Below are positions 48,037-55,730 of a stretch of DNA of 64,000 bases, in pieces (position 1 is the first letter of the stretch; every line of letters begins with the position of its first letter). The notes under the pieces are model-generated. The model saw only the letters and a program-made list of their open reading frames with translations, did no database searches and was not told the origin of the DNA. The stretch is from contig NC_087065.1 in the NCBI RefSeq assembly GCF_963678635.1, forward strand, positions 64,358,553-64,422,552, in the 5' to 3' direction. Both the position numbers and the translations under genes were made by a program. Source of the stretch: Symsagittifera roscoffensis (Eukaryota; Xenacoelomorpha; Acoela; Convolutidae).

Positions 48037-48312
48037 ATGCTAGTCGATATACTAGACAGACAAGTTCTTTTATTGATTCAATTTCCCACACTTACAAATA
48101 AACTGTTTACACGAATAGCAGCTGTTGACTTGCCTCAACCAGGAACCAATAATTTTATACGCCTCATGCTAATTGTTTACCCAGGAAAAGTGATTCATGA
48201 AGCTGTCATTGAATCATCGAATCCCAAATATAATTATATCTGTTCGTTTCTTCAAAGTAACGAATCTGCTATCATAAAAATTACTTCAGAAGGAGTTCAT
48301 TTTTGTGTGTGA
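48037..48312 (+). CDS. U1, small accessory protein (91 residues)
   Basis: ATG 48037, TGA stop. MLVDILDRQVLLLIQFP start, a middle strand (HVRL-type MLIVYPG), then ESSNPKYNYICSFLQSNESA and GVHFCV. It is the closest relative of U2, same length. The family pattern is a hydrophobic N-terminal strand, a central strand, then SNPxYxxIxxxL followed by a small-residue turn and final I-x-FC. It is probably a compact alpha/beta fold. Function unknown. It starts 57 bp after env. Confidence 0.7.
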   Translation: MLVDILDRQVLLLIQFPTLTNKLFTRIAAVDLPQPGTNNFIRLMLIVYPGKVIHEAVIESSNPKYNYICSFLQSNESAIIKITSEGVHFCV

Positions 48313-48354
48313 AATACCACGATACAAAGAATTTACTTGAACACAAACATTCAA

Positions 48355-48630
48355 ATGTTGGTAGGAACTTTGGATCGAGACATTCGTTTATTAATTCAAC
48401 TCCCAGGTTATGCAAACAAACTACCAGCATTAATAGCATCAGCAAGATTACCAGAAACCAAACCAAATGATTGCATTCACCTTATGATAATAACTTATCC
48501 TGAGGAAACTGTTCAAGAAATTGAAATTGACTCTTCAAACAAAAAATATGATTATATTTGTTCTTTACTGGAAGGAAATAGCTCAGCAGTCGTCATTACC
48601 GATTTCGAAGGAATTCACTTCTGTGTATAA
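48355..48630 (+). CDS. U2, small accessory protein (91 residues)
   Basis: ATG 48355, TAA stop. Starts MLVGTLDRDIRLLIQLPG, has SSNKKYDYICSLLEGNSSA and ends GIHFCV, clearly a duplicate of U1. The leader between U1 and U2 is only 42 bp, so they are likely expressed from shared RNA. Confidence 0.7.
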   Translation: MLVGTLDRDIRLLIQLPGYANKLPALIASARLPETKPNDCIHLMIITYPEETVQEIEIDSSNKKYDYICSLLEGNSSAVVITDFEGIHFCV

Positions 48631-48695
48631 GTATTAAACCAGAAACAACAAAATTGAATGGATACTTTCCAAATTTAAAATTTGGAGAAAAATAA

Positions 48696-48980
48696 ATGTT
48701 CCTTGACACACTAAATGAAAATTTCTGTTTAATCATATCTTGTCCTCATTTCCCAAAGAAATTCTATTCCCGAGTCACAACAGCAATTTTACCATCCGTA
48801 GCAATTGATAACCATTTACACTTAATTATCATCGACTTTCACCATAATCAAAATTACGATATTATCGTGAAGGAAACCAATCCTAGATACAAAGATATTC
48901 TTGACATCTTAAAGTATAAAAACTCAGCCATAATCGAAACTGCTTGTGAAGAAATTATTTTTTGTGATAAAAATAATTAA
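48696..48980 (+). CDS. U3, small accessory protein (94 residues)
   Basis: ATG 48696, TAA stop. MFLDTLNENFCLIISCPHFP start and NPRYKDILDILKYKNSAII with EEIIFCD near the end: same layout as U1 and U2 at lower identity. No other motif. Confidence 0.65.
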   Translation: MFLDTLNENFCLIISCPHFPKKFYSRVTTAILPSVAIDNHLHLIIIDFHHNQNYDIIVKETNPRYKDILDILKYKNSAIIETACEEIIFCDKNN

Positions 48981-49222
48981 ATATAAACCCATGTTATTTA
49001 AACACAACAATCGTCACGTACTCCTTTACTAAATAGAAAAATCCTTCGACGCCTGTAACGGTTCATATTGTCCAAAACTTATCTTATATTTCGATTATTG
49101 TAACACGTGGGAAGACGGAACAATTAAAGTCTTTCACAACTCGCCATATTGGAATTTTTTCCTAGTTTTGTCGAATACTTGCTTAAGTCATCTGCCAAAA
49201 GACATAAGCGATTTCCATTCAA

Positions 49223-49462
49223 ATGATCTCACTAACCTCTCGTAATCTATTTATCCGGTTACCAAACCTACGTTACTCACTTATTGGAGTAGAGAAACAC
49301 TCTGAAAACTTTTATCTTTTACATGTGAGTAAGGTTAACTCCAGTATATTAACTACAATCACAGTTCCAGGAAATCACCCTAATTTCCTTGAACTAAGTC
49401 ATTTTCTTGCTTTTGACACAAATGCAGAATTTTTTCTAAATCCACCTATTTTCTCTAATTAG
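49223..49462 (+). CDS. U4, small accessory protein (79 residues)
   Basis: ATG 49223, TAG stop. MISLTSRNLFIRLPNLRYSLIG start, ITVPGNHPNFLELSHFLAF in the second half: shorter and more diverged member of the U family. A trace of the same gene is seen in relic 1 near 29990. Confidence 0.55.
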   Translation: MISLTSRNLFIRLPNLRYSLIGVEKHSENFYLLHVSKVNSSILTTITVPGNHPNFLELSHFLAFDTNAEFFLNPPIFSN

Positions 49463-49524
49463 AACCAGTTTCAGTTATTCATATAAAGAAAACATTTGAA
49501 TTACAACCACATTTACAAGTTTAC

Positions 49525-49677
49525 ATGATAGTTAATGTTCGATACATCGAAACAGGTACTTTTGAGGAACTTAGTATTTACCCCACTTCCCGATATTGGC
49601 CATTCTTTCTTTTTGTATCTGATCACCGAGAGTTTTGTCCTACCAATATTGAATGTGAACATTGTACATTAGACTAG
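49525..49677 (+). CDS. U5, short or truncated U-family ORF (50 residues)
   Basis: ATG 49525 (MIVNVRYIETGTFEELSIYP, then TSRYWPFFLFVS). It aligns with the second half of U6. The frame is open further upstream, overlapping U4, so the true start may lie earlier or the gene may have lost its start. Its TAG is followed after 1 nt by the U6 ATG. Confidence 0.5.
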   Translation: MIVNVRYIETGTFEELSIYPTSRYWPFFLFVSDHREFCPTNIECEHCTLD

Positions 49678-49678
49678 A

Positions 49679-49912
49679 ATGATAATTTTTTACGAAGGAA
49701 CCTTCGTCCAAATTAAAGGTTTCCAACGCTGCTTCATACTAGCAGAAAATTTCAAAATAATCCCCATTTTTATAATTCATTTCGAAACGCTTTATAATGG
49801 CGAACTACACAGCACCATTATTAAACCAAGCAATAAATACTGGCATTTAATACTATGTCTTGCAAATAGCCTAACATTTCCCATTCCCTGCGATCTAGAC
49901 CAGATTGAATGA
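49679..49912 (+). CDS. U6, small accessory protein (77 residues)
   Basis: ATG 49679, TGA stop. Hydrophobic N-terminal half, then STIIKPSNKYWHLILCLANS, the U-family signature. It begins 1 nt after U5 stops, a spacing suited to termination-reinitiation. The first zinc-finger ORF starts 9 nt after it. Confidence 0.6.
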   Translation: MIIFYEGTFVQIKGFQRCFILAENFKIIPIFIIHFETLYNGELHSTIIKPSNKYWHLILCLANSLTFPIPCDLDQIE

Positions 49913-49921
49913 GCAGTGAGA

Positions 49922-50290
49922 ATGACAACTGAATGTCCTATATGTTTGGAAATTTGCAATCAAAAGAAAAAATTACACAAAAATTTACCTCCACAGCCAC
50001 CACATTTAGTTTGCGTTAATTGTTATAATAAACTCAAGCTAAGAGCTAGTACACCATTCGCAAAAATTCCTTGCCCCATTTGCAGGCAGATTATTCATGT
50101 AATTAATATGACAGAATACGATGTCTGTAATATCTGCAACCAATTAGTGTTATCCAGAAACAAACGAAAAGGTGAACATATGATAGTTAAGCACCCTTAT
50201 ATTACTGTATGCAATAACTGCATTGAGAAATGTAAAAACATCTGCCCTATCTGTTTTTCCAAAATTGCCTTTGATGAGTTTTGGGCATAA
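49922..50290 (+). CDS. ZF1, double CxxC zinc-finger protein (122 residues)
   Basis: ATG 49922, TAA stop. Two similar halves: CPIC (residues 5-8), CVNC (31-34), CPIC (52-55); then CNIC, CNNC, CPIC at the C-terminal half. Each half looks like a RING-type or treble-clef zinc finger. A His (PPHLVCVNC) stands where RING fingers have theirs, but the Cys before it is missing. RING proteins are often E3 ubiquitin ligases, yet without the full ligand set that is only a possibility. Between halves a basic patch (RNKRKGEH). Paralogue of 50305 and 50878. Confidence 0.7.
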   Translation: MTTECPICLEICNQKKKLHKNLPPQPPHLVCVNCYNKLKLRASTPFAKIPCPICRQIIHVINMTEYDVCNICNQLVLSRNKRKGEHMIVKHPYITVCNNCIEKCKNICPICFSKIAFDEFWA

Positions 50291-50304
50291 CGTCTTTTTA
50301 TACA

Positions 50305-50607
50305 ATGGCAAACGAATGCCCTGTTTGTCAAGAATTGAAAACAACCCTTCAATTAAGAAAACTTCGCAAAAGAAAGTATCCACAACCATTTTATTTTATT
50401 TGTAATGAATGCTACATGACTCTCAAATCCAAAACTAACTTAATTTTTGACAAATTCTTATGCCAAATATGCCACCAGGATGTTCACGTATTAAATTTCG
50501 AACAAATTAACAAATGTCTCACCTATAAAGGCAATAAAAAAAGGAATAAACAATTATGCTGTTTGTTTAGGAGGTCGCAAAATGTTCTGCTTGGTAATGG
50601 ACATTGA
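50305..50607 (+). CDS. ZF2, zinc-finger protein, second half lost
   Basis: ATG 50305, 15 nt after ZF1. First half as in ZF1: CPVC, CNEC, CQIC with a basic spacer (LRKLRKRKYPQP). The second half keeps only scattered Cys (INKCLTYKG, QLCCLF). A frameshift or truncation probably removed the second finger. 100 residues. Confidence 0.55.
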   Translation: MANECPVCQELKTTLQLRKLRKRKYPQPFYFICNECYMTLKSKTNLIFDKFLCQICHQDVHVLNFEQINKCLTYKGNKKRNKQLCCLFRRSQNVLLGNGH

Positions 50608-50857
50608 TTTTGTCCTTGATTAAAATCTCCTCGTCGAAGTTGACGGTTACCAAGCGCGCACAAACCGTATTTATATTCATCCCGATCAACAGCAGTTGGA
50701 TATTTTTTGCCAACGTTATAGTCCTGGCTTCCACGATGAAGAAAAATTTACTGTCAAAAGCAGCAGTAGATTTTTTAATATTGTCTTAAATGCATTCAAC
50801 AATGACGAAGATGTTATCGACATAAATTTCCAAACCTCCAATCGAATTATTTTTTAA
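50597..50857 (+). pseudogene. U7, further U-family ORF with one in-frame stop
   Basis: From ATG 50597 one frame of 87 codons runs to TAA 50855-50857, with a TAA at codon 9 (50621). The start (MDIDFVLD) and the later part (FTVKSSSRFFNIVLNAFNND, ending in RIIF) fit the U-family layout. It lies between ZF2 and ZF3 and overlaps the end of ZF2. Confidence 0.55.
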
Positions 50858-50877
50858 TTTTTCCTTCTTTAAAAAAG

Positions 50878-51390
50878 ATGATTCAGATAACTTTACCAGC
50901 TTTTATATGTAAAATTTTTCAAGCTTGTTATTTTTATTTCCAAAGTTTTCTTTATGTTTCTCAACCCATTTTACAGTACTTCCGAAAAACCATTGAACAA
51001 CCCACTCTTGAATGCCCAATTTGCTACTTACCAAAATTCAAATTCAAGAAACAACATCATAACGAGCCACATCATCCACTACAATTTATCTGTATAGACT
51101 GTCATGACCAAATTGTAGCCCATTTTTCTAAATATGGACAGATTTTATGCCCCATTTGCCAAGTCCCAAATTATACCCAATCACTTTCATATTACTCCCC
51201 TTGTTGTTTATGCGAAAAAATGATTAAAAGCGCAAATTGGGGAAATACCCAAACCCAATGTATGGCAAGCTATCAACATCTTACTGATTGCCATCAAGGT
51301 ATCATTATTTGTACAAGATGGCTCCCAAATACGGCACAATTTTGTCCCTTATGCCACATCCCTTGTGATTTTTCCGACCCCTGGAATTAA
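50878..51390 (+). CDS. ZF3, membrane-tethered-looking zinc-finger protein (170 residues)
   Basis: ATG 50878, TAA stop. An N-terminal hydrophobic/aromatic stretch (ITLPAFICKIFQACYFYFQS) could be a signal or membrane anchor. Then come two finger halves: CPIC, CIDC, CPIC and CCLC, H-x-x-x-C-H, CTRW, CPLC. Residues HHNEPHHP sit before CIDC, as His-rich as in ZF1. It is the longest and best preserved member of the ZF set. Function unknown; possible ubiquitin ligase or RNA/protein-binding factor. Confidence 0.7.
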   Translation: MIQITLPAFICKIFQACYFYFQSFLYVSQPILQYFRKTIEQPTLECPICYLPKFKFKKQHHNEPHHPLQFICIDCHDQIVAHFSKYGQILCPICQVPNYTQSLSYYSPCCLCEKMIKSANWGNTQTQCMASYQHLTDCHQGIIICTRWLPNTAQFCPLCHIPCDFSDPWN

Positions 51391-51975
51391 TCCTCCACAC
51401 TTTACGATGTCCATATACGATTCCTCTACCTTCCTACATTTGGTAAGATCTATAGACTTCAGTAATCAGCTCACAATTTATAAACCTTTTTTAAATAACA
51501 ATTAACACAAAAATCTCTTTTACACATGCTATATTATATACTATTTACCCCCCCGGTTTTTTCTAGTCCCTTTTACCTATAAAAGGGGACCCCATGGTAA
51601 GCCTGTGGATGACCCCAGGTGGACATACATTTAAGATTAGGGGTTAATTAATGCCCAAATTTCCATTTTTTACTTTAACTACATAAGTTTAATATCTGAG
51701 CTTAACTCAGTGTTGTAAAGTGCTTTATTCCTGTGGTTAATAAACACCATGATCGTCTTTCTTGATTTGTATTCCTGTGGTTAATAAACACCATGATCGT
51801 CTTTCTTCATTTGTTTTCCGTGGTGGGTTTGTGTGAAACCACAAGAATATATTTTCCACCTTTTATATATATATATACAATTTTACACTTTGTCCTTCAT
51901 CGTTCAAACATTTGATAATTAGCTTTAATATCCGAATGTAATTCGGGATTTTGAATATTTGGTCATTTTATATTG
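51391..51975 (+). promoter_or_regulatory. Possible internal promoter and poly(A) cassette
   Basis: TATAAAAG at 51578-51585 follows a C/T-rich stretch. A GGACCCCATGG block is conserved with copy C. AATAAA occurs at 51739 and 51783 within a 44-bp tandem repeat (51727-51814). A splice-donor-like ATG-GTAAGC (51594) and acceptor-like TTTAG (51979) also occur. An internal promoter for the following K gene is plausible, as in spumaviruses, but unproven. Alternatively this is a relic of another LTR. Confidence 0.4.
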
Positions 51976-52662
51976 ATGTTTAGCAAAATGGAATACGACC
52001 CAATTTTAAACTGGAATTGCAGAAACGCAGACCCAGCACCAGAGGAGTTCAAAAGAAAGCTGCCCCTCAGGAAGAAACAACGGAAACCTCTAGCAGTTCA
52101 ATCTTTGTCAATAGACGACGGGTTAAATAATAACCCTCGCAACTTTCCCAGTTTAACCCAAAGATTGGAGCTGCAGAAGTGCAGAGAAACCAAATTGGAT
52201 ACGGAAAATCCAAAATATATAACGAGTTTAAAGTACTCAATAAAGGAAAATTTTAACAGATGGAAACTGCCATCGTTCATTGAAGTCGTTAACTCAACGA
52301 CAATGGAAAAGGCGATGATGCCTATCGACTTCATAACCCAGCCAGAAGGGGTTATAAAGAACGAAAACAACTTCTGGAAATTAAAGAAGAGGGAGGAACA
52401 CGGCTACATCCTCAAGGCAGGAGGCACGCAAGTCACCATTCCGTTCGAGGGAATAACTGCTTTTCCGAACCATGTAAAAAACAGACAGGAAGAACAGGAC
52501 GACATTCAACAACTTACGGACGGAATGAGCAGACTACGAATCAAAAACAAAATTAAAAAGAAGAAAATCGTGAAGTTGCAACAAAAACTTGAGGCTTCAC
52601 AGAGGAAGATAGCGATCCTCAGATCATACAATGTGGAGCTTGAATCCGGAAGGAAGCTCTAG
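51976..52662 (+). CDS. K, basic coiled-coil protein next to the 3' LTR (228 residues)
   Basis: ATG 51976 (second ATG at 51988, MEYDPILNWNC). An N-terminal basic patch KRKLPLRKKQRKP (nuclear-localisation-like) is followed by a conserved middle with RWKLPSFIEVVNSTTMEKAM and FWKLKKREE, GYILKAGGTQVTIPFEG. A C-terminal Lys-rich amphipathic helix follows (LRIKNKIKKKKIVKLQQKLE), likely a coiled coil. It shares about 80% of residues with the copy C protein while third codon positions differ often. Position and character resemble Rev/Rex- or Tas-type regulators of complex retroviruses; there is no sequence evidence of homology to those. Confidence 0.8.
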   Translation: MFSKMEYDPILNWNCRNADPAPEEFKRKLPLRKKQRKPLAVQSLSIDDGLNNNPRNFPSLTQRLELQKCRETKLDTENPKYITSLKYSIKENFNRWKLPSFIEVVNSTTMEKAMMPIDFITQPEGVIKNENNFWKLKKREEHGYILKAGGTQVTIPFEGITAFPNHVKNRQEEQDDIQQLTDGMSRLRIKNKIKKKKIVKLQQKLEASQRKIAILRSYNVELESGRKL

Positions 52663-52793
52663 ATAAAATCTAACTTATCTTTATAACTTTTTCGTTTGAT
52701 GTTCTCTTTAAATTTTTTAACTATAGTATTTAACCATTAAAGTGTTTAAATTTTCACCATGGTAACTGTAAGAATCGAACAGCTTAATTTTCT

Positions 52794-52809
52794 AAAAAAA
52801 AGGGGTGAG
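52794..52809 (+). promoter_or_regulatory. Element A polypurine tract
   Basis: A run of eight A followed by GGGGTGAG, one nucleotide before the 3' LTR. It is the expected primer for plus-strand synthesis. Confidence 0.85.
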
Positions 52810-52810
52810 T

Positions 52811-53963
52811 TGTAGTATTGCGAAATACTACACACACAAAAGACCATTGTCTTAATTGTTTATTTAACGACCCAATTCCTAATTGGAGCGTGCCATTTAA
52901 ATTAAAGCCTCTTTTCACTAAATCAGATATTGACTGATTTACTCTTATTAGGACTATAAAATCTTGTTTTAAAAATCCACTCCTTTTTAAATACTTGTCC
53001 AATTTTTCTCATTTTTTCATGCTCAATATTTTAAAAGGGCGGCGATTATTAATACGTCCCTTTTAACTTAACTTGAAACAAACTGGATAAATATTTAGCA
53101 GTCTTGCCGGCTGCACTGAAATTCTCCTTGCTTTGATTAAGCAGAGGTGCACCTGCAATATGATGCATCAGAGAGAGTAATATGAATTTTTAATAAGACA
53201 AACTGAAGGCTGCGGTTTTTATCAAAGGGGACTAATAAGTTGAAGATATTTGATTTGAAAAAATCAAATAAAAACTAGTTGAAAATTCCCTTATTAAAAA
53301 AGGAGAACAAAGGAGCAGGTGAAACCTGAATAATTAAAGATTGAATCAGCCGCCGGTTTATGCTTATGAGCAAAAGGACTGGCCTGAAATCTTCAGTGTT
53401 TCATTTTGCTCAGTCAGCAGCAAGTCATTTCTCTTCAGTCAGATCTTTTAAAAATAAATAATTTTTCTTTTCTGCCCTAACACTAAAATTAATCTAGCCC
53501 TTTTCATTTATAAAAAGAGAATAAATTCTCATCTTAAGTTTGATTTGAAAAATTATAAATCGAGATAATCGAGATACGCACCCCCGAGGAAGTCTGGACT
53601 ACAAGTACCCAAAGGACTACGGCAAGACGATTCAGACGACCCAACCAGAAGTGCTGACTTGGACAAACATCAAGGGCAACCATACATACTAATCAGCCAC
53701 CGACCTTAGTAAGAAGATAAAATATTGATGAACAAAATAAGATTAGCTCAACCTCCCCTCATAGGTATATTTCTTTAAGCTGTTCGATTCATTTATATAG
53801 TCTAATAACCCAGTGCTCTGTATCTAACCAACTAATTAATTCATACCTTTTCTAACTATTGTTTCTACTCCACTTTTTGTCAAGACAATTTGACGATCTA
53901 AGGTGAGACTTATAATTTAGGATAAAATTACTAAGCATTCAACCAGCATTGAGCGCTTAGTAA
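52811..53963 (+). repeat. Element A 3' LTR
   Basis: Nearly identical to 34779-35933; differences include two fewer bases in the CACACA run and single changes near 53000, 53750 and 53870. It is followed by the TSD AATTT. Confidence 0.9.
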
Positions 53964-53968
53964 AATTT

Positions 53969-54430
53969 GCTCTCCTATCTACCAGTTTTTTCAAATCAAC
54001 AAAAACCTTAAACCTTGCTTTTCTCTAAAATTAATTTCGTCTTTAGTTTTGGTTGTTTTTTTTTGTTTTTGTTTTTGTGTTTATTTTTGGTCAATATATA
54101 CATATTTTCTAGAGAAAAAAAAATTCACGAGACGAATCATAACTGATGTTCACCCCAGAAACCAGGAGAAGAAAGCACCACCGCTCTGTGAAATGGGGAT
54201 ATAATGCTGATATTCTTAGTGCAGAATGACACAGTCAGGTGTTAAATAATCTGGTTAGATCAATGAAACTCCATCGTAGTAAGAAAAAAAAGAATAAAAG
54301 AATTTCATGAGCGTAAGCCCCTCTCAATAAGTATAATTTCGAAGCTGTTAACTGCATCTCAATAAAAGTAATAAACCTGTATCTGCAACTATTGATCCTG
54401 TCTATTGTATTTTTTTCTAAGTTTCAGCTT
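53969..54430 (+). mobile_element. Right part of diverged LTR (relic c)
   Basis: Continues 34773 across the insertion: TGCTCTCC…, then AACTGATGTTC, CACTCTGTGAAA-like and CTGCATCTC blocks in the order seen at 31190-31440. This confirms that element A sits inside an older LTR. Confidence 0.55.
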
Positions 54431-54694
54431 AATTTTTTTTCATAACGATTGAAGATCTGTCACGATAAAAAACAGTTCATTTGGAACATTGAGTCCATTT
54501 ACTGCAAAACTCCATTTATATACAACTAAATGAAACCTCATTGCGAGAACGAGATGACCTGTGGCTTGATGATGTTGATCTATTTCTTTAATCTTTTGGA
54601 TGAGATTTTGCAGCAAATTAAATTTCGCCTCTTCAAAGTTTTATATTGAAGAAAATGCTTCATCTTTGGTTCATGTAAATTCTAAAAATTGATA
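54431..54694. other. No gene seen
   Basis: Unassigned AT-rich sequence up to the MITE. Confidence 0.4.
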
Positions 54695-54702
54695 CTGGGA
54701 AA

Positions 54703-55149
54703 CAGGGGCGGATCTAGGATTTTCTCGAGGGGGGGGGGGGGGGGGGGCGGATTTTAAAAAAATTTTCCAAAATTTTGACGACCTTTTTTTTAGGTCGACC
54801 AAATTGATTTTTCGAGCTCTCATCAAGCACTGTTTTGCCCCTATTTAGGCGAAACTTTCTGCGCCGCAGGCAAATTTTTGAAAAAACAGTCAAAAAAGCC
54901 GTTTTTGGGCACTTTTTGAAAAATTTGACAAAAAAATCGCGTTTTTTTGGCGCGCGATCCCCCTCAAAGTTAGTATATATTGGCGCCCAAGGCGCCTGTA
55001 GAAAAATTTAGGGTCGGTCGGCCAAAAATAGATTTCTGAAAAAGTATCAAAGGGGGGACCCTTTGGGTCGGCAGGGGGTCGAATCCCTGAGGGGGGGAGG
55101 CGTCCGCCCATTCACCCCAGCCCCCCCCCCCCCCCTAAATCCGCCCCTG
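54703..55149. mobile_element. hAT-type MITE with 8-bp TSD
   Basis: Inverted ends CAGGGGCGGATCTAGG and (reverse) CAGGGGCGGATTTAGG, each followed by a long G run (C run at the right end). Flanks CTGGGAAA (54695-54702) and CTAGGAAA (55150-55157) differ at one base, an 8-bp TSD as in the hAT superfamily. No transposase frame; 447 bp. The 73-residue minus frame inside is not a gene. Confidence 0.85.
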
Positions 55150-55157
55150 CTAGGAAA

Positions 55158-55730
55158 AACTGAATTAAAATAACAATTGTCTAATAATCTGCAGACCAGT
55201 CAAACAGCTGGTGTCTGCGCAAAACACGTAGAAATTCAACTGCCGAGGAATCTGCCGTACATTTAAACACAAGTTTTGATAAATCTCTCGAAAAAAAAAA
55301 TTGACTGTGTTTCTGCAATTTCTGTCAAAACTTTTTCACACAAAAAATTTCATATAAATTACAGTGCATAGGCGTCAAGTAGATATTTTCATAACGCTCT
55401 GTTCGCCTGACTGAATTTGTTGTAAGGAACTTTGGAAATTTTTCTCAAATCAATTGATTCAAATTGACCATAAATGTTGATTTAAAACTGAGAATTGAAC
55501 TATTAAAAAAATGGTACGAAGGAATAGAAATTGAAGTTTTTCAAGCGAGTGAATTCAGGTTTTCAAAAAATTTAAAACGACTTGAACTCACAATTTTGAG
55601 ATCAATTGAACAAAGTTTGTCAAGTGAACAAACTTTTTGAGGACAATTGAACAAATGCTTTAACTGCGCAACATGGTTCTTTTATTTAACGAAATTTTTT
55701 GAAGCAGTTGTTCTTCTATGAGCATTTTTT
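55158..55730. other. No gene seen
   Basis: AT-rich, with several loosely repeated GAACAAA-type phrases near 55600. Nothing else assignable. Confidence 0.4.

Larger units (their letters stand above)
34779..53963 (+). mobile_element. Element A: 19.2-kb env-bearing Ty3/gypsy retrotransposon with accessory genes
   Basis: Two LTRs of about 1,155 bp (34779-35933 and 52811-53963) differ at only about a dozen sites by eye. The element is flanked by AATTT at 34774-34778 and 53964-53968. Inside are PBS, long leader, P1, P2, gag, pro-pol in Ty3/gypsy order (RT, RNase H, integrase with GPY), env, seven small paralogous ORFs, three zinc-finger ORFs, K and a polypurine tract. It is far longer than the usual 5-8 kb of the superfamily. 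The copy is young by its LTRs but defective in pol and env. Confidence 0.9.

Noticed and set aside
54890-55111. Protein inside the MITE
   Set aside because: Frame depends on G/C homopolymers and is not kept in the two related copies.
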